Source: Acidilobus saccharovorans 345-15 (lineage in GTDB: Archaea; Thermoproteota; Thermoprotei_A; Sulfolobales; Acidilobaceae). From it: a DNA stretch of 64,000 nucleotides. Made by a program: the position numbers and the translations under genes. Of the stretch, positions 30,918 to 39,479 are shown one piece after another. The notes beneath the pieces are model-generated. The model worked only from the letters and a program-made list of their open reading frames with translations. It searched no databases and was not told the DNA's origin. The stretch is from assembly GCF_000144915.1 (NCBI RefSeq), contig NC_014374.1, positions 1,302,001 to 1,366,000 on the forward strand. Reading direction: 5' to 3'. The first letter of the stretch is position 1, and each line of letters begins with the position of its first letter.

Positions 30918-33326
30918 CTACTTCTTGTTTATGTAGTCGAAGAGCGAGGCCTGCCTGCCGCCCGCCTTGAGCTCCCTCTCGCTGATGCCAAAGAAGCTGA
31001 GTATCCTGAGGGCGGCCGGCACTATCTGCTTGTCTATGTAGTAGTTAACGTCTATGTCCTGCGGCTTCACCAGGAAGTAGGGCCTGGCCCTCCTGCTCAG
31101 CGGCCCGTCACCCTTAACAATGACGTAGCCTATCTTTGAGCCGACGTCTATCTTGAAGCCCAGCTTCTCCATCATCTTCGCCACGTACACGTGCGGCGCC
31201 TCGGCCTCGTACTTGTCAACGCTCTTGGTCAGGGTCTTCCATATTATGAGCTTCTCCACCTCCACCTTGCCGTTCCTGAGGTCATTTATGACCTGCCTCA
31301 CGTAGTCCACGGCTTTCCTCACGTCGTCGCTCCTGAGCACTATCTCCGCCACCTTGGCCTGGGTGTCCTTGGCCAGGTCGCTCCAGTCGCCCCTGACGGC
31401 CTCAAAGCCCACTATGTCTATCTTGCCCTCCGGCGTGAGGCCCGCGTACCTCTTCTTGGCCTCAGTGAAGAAGACCCTGCTGTAAACCTTGTCTATCTTT
31501 ATGTCAAACTCAAGGCCCTTGGTTATGCCCTCTATGACCTTCTCAACCTTCTCGGGGTCGTTCTCAACGAAGAGGCTGTCGGTGTCGCCGTAGTAGACCT
31601 TGAGCCCGAGGGACCTGGCCAGGGAGGCGGCCCTAGTGATGAGGTCCCTGCCCCACGCGGTTACAGACTCAGCGCACTGCCTGCAGTACCACCTGGCCCC
31701 GGCCCAGCCCATGTAGCCGTAGCTGGCGTTGGCGAGCACCTTTATGGCCCTCTGCCTCTCGTTGAGGAGCCTGTACTGCGGGCTCCCCTCGGGGTACTTC
31801 TTCATGGCCGCCTTGACCTCAGCCCTCCACTTCAGGAACCTCTCCAGGACCCTCTTGAAGAACGCGTCCCTGTCGGCGCAGAACCTGTGCCTGACCCCCG
31901 GCGCCTCGTTTACCCTCTCGCAGGCCTCCCCCTCCTTGAGCAGCGTGTCTGGGCCAACGTTGTACTTAACCATTATGCTGGGGTACATGCTGGCGAAGTC
32001 CAGGACTGCCACGTTGTGGTGGATCCCCGGCTTGGGCTCCAGCACGATAGCGCCAGTGTAGGTCTCGAGCTCCCTGGTCTCCTCCTCGGCCCTGTTGGGC
32101 ACCAGCTCCCCCAGCTTCCTGGCCTCCCTCATGAACCTCATCTCAAGCCTGAAGGCCACGCTGGCGGCGGCCACCTGGTCAAGGGGCAGGCCGCTTATCT
32201 GGCTCAGCTGCGCCCCGAAGGGCAGGAACTGGTAGGCGAGGCCAAGGGTTGACGTCACGTCGTCCATGTTGTATGCTAGCAGCGTCTTCCTCTTCTCCGA
32301 GTCGTCCCAGTACTCAGCTATCCTCCACCAGTCGACGTTGACCCTCTTGTCCTTAGGCATAACGCCAAGGTAGTCTGCGACCTCATCGAGGGTCTTGACC
32401 TTGACCTCCTCTATCTCCTCCGCGAAGTTGTAGAGGTCCACGTTAAGCCTACCCTGCACGGAGATGTGCCCGAAGACGCTGGGGTTGGGCTCGGCGCCCC
32501 TCTTCCTGCCCACCTCAAGCTTGACGCCGTTTACCTTGGCCCTCTCCAGGAGGTAGGGCCAGTCAAAGGAGTTCTGGTTGTAGCCAACTATTACATCTGG
32601 GTCCTTCCTCCTTATGACGTCGACGAACTTCTGTATGAGCTCCTTGTCGGAGTGTCCCGCGGCCTCGAGCTGCAGCCTCTCGCCGTCGTTAAAGGCCACC
32701 CCTATGATAATGACTGGGTCCTTTGAGGGGTTGGGCGAGCCCTGCGGGTTGTAGGCCTCAATGTCAAACGCCATTATCCTGAGGCCGTCGAGCGGGTCGA
32801 CGTCAGCCATGGAGGGCTCCTCCGACGGCCTACTTACCAGCCTGTAGGCGCCGTCAGCAATTATGTCGCTCCTGTTGACCGGCTCCGCGTCTGCGACGTA
32901 CCACCTCATCGGGTACAGGTTCAGGTCTATCAGGTACCTCATGGAGAACCTCACGTCGGCCTCGAGGACCTCAGCCACCCCTGGGAGCTTGGCGGCGAGG
33001 TCACGGTACTCCCTCACGCTCTCGGGTATGAGCGTCGTCACCCTGAGCGCGGTCACGGGCCTTCCGAAGTACTTCATGTCAACCTTCTCGACGGAGGTCA
33101 CTGGGCTCCTGGGCCTCGAGAGCCTCCTCAGCTCCTCGGCAAGCTTGTCCAGGTCCGCGCCGTTCTGAGGCAGCACGTAGAAGTAGGGCCTGAAGGTGTC
33201 GTCCAGGAGCAGGAGCCTCCTGCCCTTGACGTCCCTGGCCCAGATCTCTATTACAGGCCTCCCGCCCTCCACTGAGTAGCTCACGTCAAGGAGCTGAAAC
33301 GTCAGCCTCTCGGCCACCAGCTGCAC
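30918..33326 (-). CDS. polB: Family B DNA polymerase
   Basis: An 802-residue replicative/repair DNA polymerase with 3'-5' exonuclease. The exonuclease domain shows MAFDIEAY (Asp188, Glu190), VGYNQNSFDWPYL and an AYNMDD-type Exo III. The polymerase domain shows LDFASMYPSIM (motif A), NASYGYMGWAGARWYC (motif B), YGDTDSLF (motif C) and TEAKKRYAGL (KxRY). All catalytic residues are present. Length is close to euryarchaeal PolB (about 775). Start GTG 33326, 40 bp after the NRAMP-like gene on the same strand. Convergent with dnaG. Which crenarchaeal PolB paralogue it is would need a tree. Confidence 0.95.
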   Translation of the reverse strand: MQLVAERLTFQLLDVSYSVEGGRPVIEIWARDVKGRRLLLLDDTFRPYFYVLPQNGADLDKLAEELRRLSRPRSPVTSVEKVDMKYFGRPVTALRVTTLIPESVREYRDLAAKLPGVAEVLEADVRFSMRYLIDLNLYPMRWYVADAEPVNRSDIIADGAYRLVSRPSEEPSMADVDPLDGLRIMAFDIEAYNPQGSPNPSKDPVIIIGVAFNDGERLQLEAAGHSDKELIQKFVDVIRRKDPDVIVGYNQNSFDWPYLLERAKVNGVKLEVGRKRGAEPNPSVFGHISVQGRLNVDLYNFAEEIEEVKVKTLDEVADYLGVMPKDKRVNVDWWRIAEYWDDSEKRKTLLAYNMDDVTSTLGLAYQFLPFGAQLSQISGLPLDQVAAASVAFRLEMRFMREARKLGELVPNRAEEETRELETYTGAIVLEPKPGIHHNVAVLDFASMYPSIMVKYNVGPDTLLKEGEACERVNEAPGVRHRFCADRDAFFKRVLERFLKWRAEVKAAMKKYPEGSPQYRLLNERQRAIKVLANASYGYMGWAGARWYCRQCAESVTAWGRDLITRAASLARSLGLKVYYGDTDSLFVENDPEKVEKVIEGITKGLEFDIKIDKVYSRVFFTEAKKRYAGLTPEGKIDIVGFEAVRGDWSDLAKDTQAKVAEIVLRSDDVRKAVDYVRQVINDLRNGKVEVEKLIIWKTLTKSVDKYEAEAPHVYVAKMMEKLGFKIDVGSKIGYVIVKGDGPLSRRARPYFLVKPQDIDVNYYIDKQIVPAALRILSFFGISERELKAGGRQASLFDYINKK

Positions 33327-33366
33327 CAGGCTAACAGGGGCGACCGAAGGCTTAAGCCCTTGCTCT

Positions 33367-34572
33367 TCACAGCGACGCGGCTATCGCTATAAGCCCCGAG
33401 GCCACGACGAGGGCTGACATGATCCAGTAAGCTACTGCCCTCGCGCCCCTGAGCCTGGCGCTCCCCATGACGTCCTCCCTGGAGGCTATCCTGCCCAGCA
33501 TGTAGAGCAGCGGCGCCAGTATTATAGTGAAGGCCGCCATGAGGTCAAGTATCAGGTTGATGAGGTCGCCCAGCGAGAGGGCTACTATCACGAGGGCTGG
33601 GACGCTCTCAAGCACGTAGGTCAGCCTGTAGGCCAGGGTCCCCCTCTTAAAGTTCACTGCCTCGAGGAAGCCCCAGGCGGAGCCAAGCGATATGACTACC
33701 AGGGCCAGGAAGCCCGACGCCATGAAGCCGAGTCCCATTATGTACCTGCTCGCCAGGCCCAGCGGCTCCAGCGCGCTTGCCAAAACGTTGGCGTCAAGCG
33801 CGGCCCCAGCCCTGCCGCCCAGGAATATGCCGACGACTACAGTGGCAACCATGAGGAGCTCTGACACTATGGCGCCAACCAGGGTCTCAAGCCTCTCCGG
33901 CCTCAGCTCCTCGGGCCTCAGCCCCTTCCTGACGTCGGCGCCTGAGTGGAAGAAGAGCATCCATGGCATTATCACGGAGCCCACGCTGGCGGCCAGCATG
34001 TAGTCAAAGCTCGGCCTCCAGAGCGGCCAGGGGCTGAGCAGGGCGTCGCTGATCCTCCCTGGGTCGGGCCTCGTGACTAGGGCCGTGTAGAGCAGCGCCG
34101 CAACAAGCAGGAAGCTCACTGGAAGCAGGAAGGCCTCGGCGTGCCTGTACCTGCCGCTCCAGGCCACCGCTATGTGTATTGCAAAGACCGCCAGCAGGCC
34201 GGGGAGGAGGGGGAGGCCCAGGAGCTTAAGGCCAACCGCGATCCCTGCGTACTCCGCCACGTACTCCATGATGTCAGCGACCGCCATGGGGATTGAGGCC
34301 AGCTGGGCCATCCTTCGGCCGTAGAGCCTCTTTATGGCCGTGCCCAGCCCCATGCCTGAGACCGTCCCGAGGGTGCCCGCGGCGTCCTGGATTACAAAGA
34401 GGGGCACCGTGAGGGCCAGCATGACGCTGACCATTATGTAGCCCCAGGCCGCCCCGACCTGGAAGCCGGTGACTATGGAGGCCACGTCGACGTCTGCCAT
34501 CATTACAAGCCACGCTGGCCCGAACGTCCTAAGCGAGTCCTTTAGCTCCCTGCTCAGCCTGCTGGCGTCCAT
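33367..34572 (-). CDS. Divergent NRAMP-like divalent metal transporter
   Basis: 401 residues, about 11 hydrophobic helices, with an NRAMP-type beginning (FGPAWLVMMADVDVASIVTGFQVGA). The helix-1 metal motif DPGN is changed to DVDV (residues 27-30): the Asp is kept, but Pro, Gly and the metal-binding Asn are lost. The helix-6 MPH motif is MPW (202-204), keeping Met-Pro but not His. This places it with NRAMP-related outgroup transporters whose substrate may be Mg2+, another ion or something else. Start ATG 34572. The polymerase gene follows on the same strand. Confidence 0.78.
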   Translation of the reverse strand: MDASRLSRELKDSLRTFGPAWLVMMADVDVASIVTGFQVGAAWGYIMVSVMLALTVPLFVIQDAAGTLGTVSGMGLGTAIKRLYGRRMAQLASIPMAVADIMEYVAEYAGIAVGLKLLGLPLLPGLLAVFAIHIAVAWSGRYRHAEAFLLPVSFLLVAALLYTALVTRPDPGRISDALLSPWPLWRPSFDYMLAASVGSVIMPWMLFFHSGADVRKGLRPEELRPERLETLVGAIVSELLMVATVVVGIFLGGRAGAALDANVLASALEPLGLASRYIMGLGFMASGFLALVVISLGSAWGFLEAVNFKRGTLAYRLTYVLESVPALVIVALSLGDLINLILDLMAAFTIILAPLLYMLGRIASREDVMGSARLRGARAVAYWIMSALVVASGLIAIAASL

Positions 34573-34666
34573 CTTCAGCTCTAGGCTTTCTAAGTTGCCT
34601 GGAGCTTTTTTAAGTGTGCCTAATTTTTAAGGTTATTTAACTAATATCGGTTATCCGAAGTAAGCG

Positions 34667-34703
34667 GTAAATTAAGGCCCTCCAGCTGTTAGCTGGTCAG
34701 GCC
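34667..34703 (+). promoter_or_regulatory. tmk promoter with palindrome
   Basis: A TATA-like GGTAAATTAAGG (34665-34676) is about 30-35 bp before the TTG start. Between them is the perfect inverted repeat CCAGCT-GTT-AGCTGG (34682-34696). Its position just before the expected transcription start favours an operator over an RNA hairpin. Confidence 0.4.
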
Positions 34704-35348
34704 TTGAAAGGCGCCATAGTGGCTCTTGAGGGGATAGATGGCAGCGGCATAACAACGCACTCGAAGCTGCTGGCCCAGAGGCTCTCATCTATGGGCTACA
34801 GGGCCATATACACTAAGGAGCCCACCGAGGGTCCCGTGGGGCAGGTCATAAGGCAGCTCCTGGCCCAGGGAAGACCTGAGCCGAGGCTCGCGGCGCTGCT
34901 CTTCGCCGCCGACAGGTCGTGGCACCTCTGCTGCGACCCCTCCCTGCCGGGAGGCGTCATGGGGGCCCTAGAGCAAGGCTACGTAGTTGTGATGGACAGA
35001 TACAAGTACAGCTCCATAGCGTACCAGGGGGCCTCCGGCGCCGACCCAGGCTGGCTCTGGGAGGTCAACAGCTTCGCCCCAGAGGCTGACCTCCTGATAT
35101 TCATAGATGTCCCTGTTGAGGTGGCCCTGTCCAGGGTGGCCGAGAGGCAGAGGAGGGAGGGCTACGAGGTCGAGGGGTTCCTCAGGAGGGCCAAGGAGAG
35201 GTTTTACGAGGTCCTAGCTCAGGCCGAGGCCAGGGGCGTGACCGTGGTCAGGCTGAGCCAGGTAAAGGACGACAGGCCCCTCAGCGTCGACGAGTTCTCC
35301 TCATTAGTTCTGGAGGAGGCCCTCAGGTTCCTTAAGACATTAAGATAA
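34704..35348 (+). CDS. tmk: Thymidylate kinase-like protein with altered P-loop
   Basis: 214 residues of the dTMP kinase family, which makes dTDP from dTMP and ATP. The base-binding DRYKYSSIAYQGA, the Arg-rich lid (ERQRREGYEVEGFLRRAKERF region) and the KEPTEGP loop match. However, the P-loop reads GIDGSGITT: the invariant Walker A lysine (GSGKTT) is Ile16, encoded by ATA, one base from AAA. The rest of the protein looks fully maintained, so it is either a functional lineage variant with a compensating residue or a repurposed kinase. TTG start 34704. Confidence 0.85.
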   Translation: MKGAIVALEGIDGSGITTHSKLLAQRLSSMGYRAIYTKEPTEGPVGQVIRQLLAQGRPEPRLAALLFAADRSWHLCCDPSLPGGVMGALEQGYVVVMDRYKYSSIAYQGASGADPGWLWEVNSFAPEADLLIFIDVPVEVALSRVAERQRREGYEVEGFLRRAKERFYEVLAQAEARGVTVVRLSQVKDDRPLSVDEFSSLVLEEALRFLKTLR

Positions 35349-35409
35349 GGCATGCTGGGAAACGCTTAAAACTTAGGCAAATAGCAGTTCCACTGGACGG
35401 TGAAAGTAG

Positions 35410-35727
35410 ATGGCCAGGGACAAGGTTACCGGCGCGGCGCTGCTGATAATCTCCGTTTTCATAATAATAATATACAACGTTGCCATGTGGTACCCGCCCC
35501 TCTCCAGCCTGGCCGCGTCGTTCCTGCTGAAGCTCACGGACTCAATAATAGTCATAGTGGTGCTTGCAATACTCGCGTGGATAGGCTACACGCTCGTCAC
35601 GACCCCTCCGCCTAAGCCCATAGAGGAGATAGAGAAGGAGCTCGAGAGCGAGCTCAAGAGCCTGACCTCGCAGCAGGGGAGCTCGTCATCCAGCTCGGGC
35701 AGCAGCAAGAGCGGCGAGCATTCTTAA
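35410..35727 (+). CDS. Small two-helix membrane protein with Ser-rich tail
   Basis: 105 residues: two transmembrane helices (about 8-27 and 42-62), then a PPPKP hinge, a charged helix (EEIEKELESELKSL, about 72-85) and a low-complexity Ser/Gly tail ending HS. No known family. TATA-like GCTTAAAACTT (about 35363-35373) is some 40 bp upstream of ATG 35410. Followed 63 bp later by a CPYC protein on the same strand. Confidence 0.65.
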   Translation: MARDKVTGAALLIISVFIIIIYNVAMWYPPLSSLAASFLLKLTDSIIVIVVLAILAWIGYTLVTTPPPKPIEEIEKELESELKSLTSQQGSSSSSSGSSKSGEHS

Positions 35728-35790
35728 CTTAACAGAGGCTATTCAAGGAGTTTTATTAACGTCAGCCGCTAGGAGCCCCTGGGTGGTGTT

Positions 35791-36579
35791 TTGAAGGACA
35801 GGGGGTCCTTGAGTAAGGCTGAAGCCATAGTAATAATCGTTATAGCGGTGGCCGCAGTGGCCGGGGCCGCTTACGTGATTAGGCAGTCGCCGTTTCACAG
35901 CAGCGTTCCAAAGACCACAGCGCCGGAGTCCCAGGCAAGCTCGTCAACTACAACGTCGTCAGGCCCCCTGACGCTGAGCGACATAGAGTCCCTGAACTCC
36001 AGCTGGATAATATCGCTGGGCCCCCCTAACTCGTCAAAGGTCATAGTTGTGGTCTACGATCCCGAGTGCCCCTACTGCTCCCTTGAGCTCAACGCCACCC
36101 TGCCCTTCCTCTACTACGTCTCGGAGAACACCAGCCAGGCCAGGGTGATATTTCTCGGGCTTCCGATACACGAGTACTCGGTCCAGATGCTCGAAATTCT
36201 CTACGAGGTATATCACCTCTATGGTCCTGTGGCCTTCGTAAAGCTGCTTGACGCCAACTACGCCTACTACACGAGGAACATAGAGCTGTACCTGAATCAC
36301 GAGACTAACCAGCTCATCATACCCACCAACTACACCCTAATATACATGGCAGACGCCCTGGGCTACAACGTCACCCAGCAGGAGTCGGAGGTCTGGTATC
36401 CGGCAGTCGAGGAGGTCGCTAACTTCCTTCTGTCACACAACATAAGCGCCACGCCGGCCTTGCTGGCCTTTAATGAAACTGGCGCTCCCGTGTATTACGA
36501 GGTCGGCCTGGAGCAGCCCCTGTATATAGAGGGCAACCTCACAGAGAGGCTTGGCCTGCAGGTGCCTGGGCTTGGCTGA
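35791..36579 (+). CDS. Membrane-anchored DsbA/DsbG-like thioredoxin-fold protein
   Basis: 262 residues. An N-terminal anchor helix (about 11-30), a Ser/Thr-rich linker (35-58) and an extracytoplasmic thioredoxin-fold domain with CPYC (Cys93, Cys96) after VIVVVYDPE, a helical insertion, and a cis-Pro region SATPALLAF near residue 220. NxS/T sites fit an outside location. Likely a thiol-disulfide oxidoreductase for secreted proteins. Start TTG 35791; TATA GTTTTATTAAC about 35 bp upstream. The next gene overlaps its 3' end. Confidence 0.82.
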   Translation: MKDRGSLSKAEAIVIIVIAVAAVAGAAYVIRQSPFHSSVPKTTAPESQASSSTTTSSGPLTLSDIESLNSSWIISLGPPNSSKVIVVVYDPECPYCSLELNATLPFLYYVSENTSQARVIFLGLPIHEYSVQMLEILYEVYHLYGPVAFVKLLDANYAYYTRNIELYLNHETNQLIIPTNYTLIYMADALGYNVTQQESEVWYPAVEEVANFLLSHNISATPALLAFNETGAPVYYEVGLEQPLYIEGNLTERLGLQVPGLG

Positions 36580-37024
36580 CTGCGAGCTGAGCGAGGTCAG
36601 GGTCCCGTGGGGAAGGTACCTTGTGGCGATCTGCGAGGGCCACGTGGATGACCACGAGCTTGAGAGGGTGTCAACGGAGCAGGGCCTCAAGGCGCTGGTT
36701 CTGAGGCTCGCCAGGAGGCCCGACCCCTGCGAGGCGGCCCTCTACCTGGCCTACTCCAGGGAGGACGCGGACCAGGGCAGGGTGAGGCTAAGGAAGCAGC
36801 ACCTGCAGGCCCTCCTGTATGCCACCAGGTCGAAGCAGCTCTCCGAGGCCCTGAGCAGGTCAAAGGGAGGCAGCACCATCGTGGTCGTATCGGACGACCC
36901 CTCAAGGCTTGAGGGCGTTGCCTCAAGGCTCGGCCTGGGCCTGGGCAACGTTAAGGAGGCCAGCTGCGACCCCTCATCGCTTCAGGACCTAAGCTCCTTC
37001 AGGCTTCAGCTGCTGCTCAGCTGA
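36572..37024 (+). CDS. Probable KEOPS subunit Cgi121
   Basis: 150 residues from TTG 36572, which overlaps the previous stop by 8 bp (an earlier in-frame TTG at 36551 is possible). The middle segment with ALYLAYSREDADQGRVRL and LQALLYATRSKQLSEAL fits the Cgi121 pattern in which a helical bundle with an (A/L)xxTRQIxEA-like stretch binds tRNA and Bud32, followed by a VVVVSDD strand. KEOPS makes the universal t6A37 tRNA modification. The assignment rests on the pattern alone; no other KEOPS gene is in the window. Confidence 0.5.
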   Translation: MADCELSEVRVPWGRYLVAICEGHVDDHELERVSTEQGLKALVLRLARRPDPCEAALYLAYSREDADQGRVRLRKQHLQALLYATRSKQLSEALSRSKGGSTIVVVSDDPSRLEGVASRLGLGLGNVKEASCDPSSLQDLSSFRLQLLLS

Positions 37025-37063
37025 GCGCGTCAATTTTAAAGCGGCCCTGACCTTTCCTGCCTG

Positions 37064-37170
37064 TTACGGCGGGACGCTCAGCCGGTAGAGAATTTGAGCT
37101 CTGAGTGCGAGGTACTCGCGGCCCGATGATTGGGTGGACCGCTGCTGAGCCGTGAGGATGGAATCCAAGG
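37064..37170 (+). ncRNA. Candidate structured RNA, partly C/D-box-like
   Basis: The 146-bp gap after the Cgi121-like gene has a TATA-like AATTTTAAAG (37032-37041) followed 25 bp later by a region full of complementary segments: GCTCAGC (37076-37082) with GCTGAGC (37144-37150), and the hairpin GCGAG-GTA-CTCGC (37107-37119). A GATGA (37125-37129) followed by CTGA (37145-37148), a three-base spacer and GTGAGGA (37152-37158) imitates the C, D' and C' boxes of archaeal sRNAs, but no clear final D box is seen. Not a tRNA. Real transcription is likely; the class is uncertain. Confidence 0.35.
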
Positions 37171-38025
37171 CTATGAGGGCCTCTTAGGCCTCACGAACTC
37201 TATTATCTTGGTGTAGTCCAGGTCCCCCATTCCGTGGGCCTCGGCGCTCTTGTAGAGCCTTGCTGCTGCCGAAGTCACAGCCGCCGGCAGTCCGACGTCA
37301 AAGGACGCCCTGCTGGCGTATTCAAGGTCCTTAGCTGCCAGCGAGAGCCTGAAGTGAAGCTGTGAGCCCGAGAGCATCCTGTCTATGTACTTTTCGGCCA
37401 CCCCTGCAAAGGCTGTCCTCTTCATAACCTCCTTCAGCTTCTCAGGGCCAACGCCGTAGGCCTCAGCGAGGGATATTGCCTCGGCAAGCGACGACATGGT
37501 TGTTATCAGCACGGAGTTGTAGGCAAGCTTAAGCGCCATGGCTGAGCCCGGGCCGCCGCCCACCTCAATCAGCTCCCCGGCGGCGCTCAGGACGCCCCTC
37601 GAGAGCCTGACGCAGCCCTGGTCCCCGGCCACCAGGAAGAGAGCGCTCCCCCTCTCCAGGTCGTTGGCCCCGCCGACGACGGGGGCCTCGACGTAACATA
37701 TGCCAAGCCCTGCGAAGTGCTCTGCCAGCGCCCTGCTGGTGTTGGGGGTTATTGTTGAGGAGTTTATGAAGAGGAGGCCGTCGGCCCTCCTCATGTCAGT
37801 GGCAACCGATATCATCGCGCTGTCGTCGGAGAGGAAGGCTATGGCCGCGTCAGCTGCCTCCACGGCCCTCCACGGGGAGCCGAAGGCCTGGCCCCCTGCC
37901 TGCTTCGCAAGGGCCTCCGCCTTCTCCCTGGTCCTGTCCCACACGTGCACCTGGAAGCCCTGGGAGCTGAGCCTCATGGCCATGGCTGAGCCCATGAGGC
38001 CGGCCCCTAAGACCGCGACTTTCAA
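37171..38025 (-). CDS. 3-hydroxyisobutyrate dehydrogenase-family NAD(P) enzyme
   Basis: A 284-residue beta-hydroxyacid dehydrogenase. The N-terminal Rossmann loop is LGAGLMGSAMA (about 6-16), then FLSDD, the INSSTITPNTS substrate loop, EAPVVGGANDLERGSALFLVAG and the catalytic Lys in GPGSAMALKLAYNS. Family members oxidise 3-hydroxyisobutyrate, tartronate semialdehyde or gamma-hydroxybutyrate, or reduce succinate semialdehyde and glyoxylate. The exact substrate cannot be set. Start TTG 38025; divergent from nmd3. Confidence 0.88.
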   Translation of the reverse strand: MKVAVLGAGLMGSAMAMRLSSQGFQVHVWDRTREKAEALAKQAGGQAFGSPWRAVEAADAAIAFLSDDSAMISVATDMRRADGLLFINSSTITPNTSRALAEHFAGLGICYVEAPVVGGANDLERGSALFLVAGDQGCVRLSRGVLSAAGELIEVGGGPGSAMALKLAYNSVLITTMSSLAEAISLAEAYGVGPEKLKEVMKRTAFAGVAEKYIDRMLSGSQLHFRLSLAAKDLEYASRASFDVGLPAAVTSAAARLYKSAEAHGMGDLDYTKIIEFVRPKRPS

Positions 38026-38093
38026 CTAAGCCACCGAAGTATTTAGCTTCAGGGGACTATTTCTGCCTGCGCAGGGAGGTCGGAAGCACAGCC

Positions 38094-39140
38094 TTGCCTG
38101 AAAGGATCTGTCCCATGTGCGGCAGGAGCAGCAGGGAGGTGGAGTTCATAGGCAGCCTCTGCAAGGACTGCTTCGTTAAGAGGTACGGCATCGCGAGGCT
38201 GCCGGAGCAGGTGGAGGTGACATATTGCACGTCCTGTCACGCCCACAGGACCTCTGGCAGGTGGTCGGACCCGTACCCGAGCCTGGAGGAGTCGCTCACT
38301 GACTACTTGGAGGCGTACCTTGCCAACAAGGTTAAGCCCGTGGAGCCCCTGGAGAGCGTAGGCATAGACGGCGTGAGGCTGGAGCTGCAGGGGGGCACGG
38401 CGACCGCCTACGTTGACCTAGAGGGAAGCTATGGTGACGTCAAAGTTAAGGGGACGGCGGTCGTCAAGGTGATGCTTAAGCCGACCCTGTGCCCCGTGTG
38501 CTCCTCAAGGAAGACGGGCGAGGGCTACACGGCTGTGGTGCAGCTGAGGTCATACCCAAGATCCATCAGCGAGGTCAGGCGCCTGAGCGAAAGGGTGCAG
38601 AGGATAGTGGCCTCGATAGGTGACGACATAGTCAAGGTTGAGGAGCGCAAGGAGGGCCTCGACGTGTACGTCAGGGAGCACTCGGCCGCCAGGGTGCTCG
38701 CGACGAGGCTCAGGTCTGAGTTCAACGCTAAGGTCATAGAGACCTACAAGGGGAGGGGCGACAGGCTGAAGCTCTACGTCTCCGTGAGGCTGGCCACAGT
38801 GTCCCCAGGGGACGTGCTTGAAGTGGACGGCACGCCCTACTTCTACATGGGGGACAGCCAGAACGGCCTGCTGCTGATAAACCTTGAGACGGGCAAGAGG
38901 GCTGTCATGACCCCGGACGAGCTGTGGGACCAGGGCTTCAAGCTCTACGAGGGCCAGAACCTGGAGAGGATGATGCTGCTCAGCAGGCAGGGCAACAGGT
39001 ACGTGCTTGTCGGCGACGAGGGCTCCATAGAGGTGCCCTCCGACCAGGTCGAGGCCTTCACTGAAAGTGTAAATGAAGGCGACCACTTCTTAGTTTATTT
39101 ATCCAGGAGGCGCATCTACCTCGTGAGGAGGGAAGAGTAG
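38094..39140 (+). CDS. nmd3: NMD3-like 60S/50S ribosome biogenesis protein
   Basis: 348 residues. The N-terminus has paired zinc-binding CPMC...CKDC and later CTSC and CPVC knuckles, as in NMD3, which binds the large ribosomal subunit late in assembly. The C-terminal half (about 240-348) is an OB/SH3-like beta region (SPGDVLEVDGTPYFYMG...). Start TTG 38094. First gene of a translation cluster nmd3 / aIF1A / rio1 / KH, with gaps of 3 bp or less or overlaps. Confidence 0.9.
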   Translation: MPERICPMCGRSSREVEFIGSLCKDCFVKRYGIARLPEQVEVTYCTSCHAHRTSGRWSDPYPSLEESLTDYLEAYLANKVKPVEPLESVGIDGVRLELQGGTATAYVDLEGSYGDVKVKGTAVVKVMLKPTLCPVCSSRKTGEGYTAVVQLRSYPRSISEVRRLSERVQRIVASIGDDIVKVEERKEGLDVYVREHSAARVLATRLRSEFNAKVIETYKGRGDRLKLYVSVRLATVSPGDVLEVDGTPYFYMGDSQNGLLLINLETGKRAVMTPDELWDQGFKLYEGQNLERMMLLSRQGNRYVLVGDEGSIEVPSDQVEAFTESVNEGDHFLVYLSRRRIYLVRREE

Positions 39141-39143
39141 CGC

Positions 39144-39479
39144 TTGGTGGAGAAGAGGAAGCAGGGCAAGGGAGAGACCCCCCTTCCAAACGACGAGGAG
39201 GGGACCATGCTCTGCGTGACCGAGAGGATACTCGGAGGTAACTTCGTGGAGATAATGTGCGCTGACGGCAACAAGTACAGGGCCATGATACCGGGCAAGA
39301 TGAGGAGGAGGGTGTGGATACACGAGGGCGACCTGGTGCTCTTCCTGCCCTGGGGCACCCCGGACAACAAGGGGGAGCTGGTCTACAGGTACAGCGAGTC
39401 GGAGTCCAAGGAGCTCACAAAGAAGGGCCTCGTGCCAAAGGACCTCCTCGACCTCATGAGTGGTGAGGGCGCCACTTGA
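39144..39479 (+). CDS. Translation initiation factor aIF1A
   Basis: 111 residues: a short basic N-terminal tail, then the S1-like OB fold with CVTERILGGNFVEIMCADG, RAMIPGKMRRRVWIHEGD and VLFLPW, all diagnostic of IF1A. It binds the ribosomal A site and helps initiator-tRNA and start-codon selection. TTG start 39144 is 3 bp after nmd3; the stop overlaps the next gene by 4 bp. Confidence 0.95.
   Translation: MVEKRKQGKGETPLPNDEEGTMLCVTERILGGNFVEIMCADGNKYRAMIPGKMRRRVWIHEGDLVLFLPWGTPDNKGELVYRYSESESKELTKKGLVPKDLLDLMSGEGAT

Noticed and set aside
31191-32252. Forward-strand open frame of 353 codons inside the polymerase gene
   Set aside because: It is antisense to a protein with all family B polymerase motifs. 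Its Leu/Gly/Pro/Val-rich composition is what mirror-reading of GC-rich codons gives.
37071-37150. tRNA-like fold after the Cgi121-like gene
   Set aside because: A D-arm-like GCTCAGCCGGTAGAG is present, but no T arm (GTTCRAN) or acceptor pairing can be built, with or without an intron.
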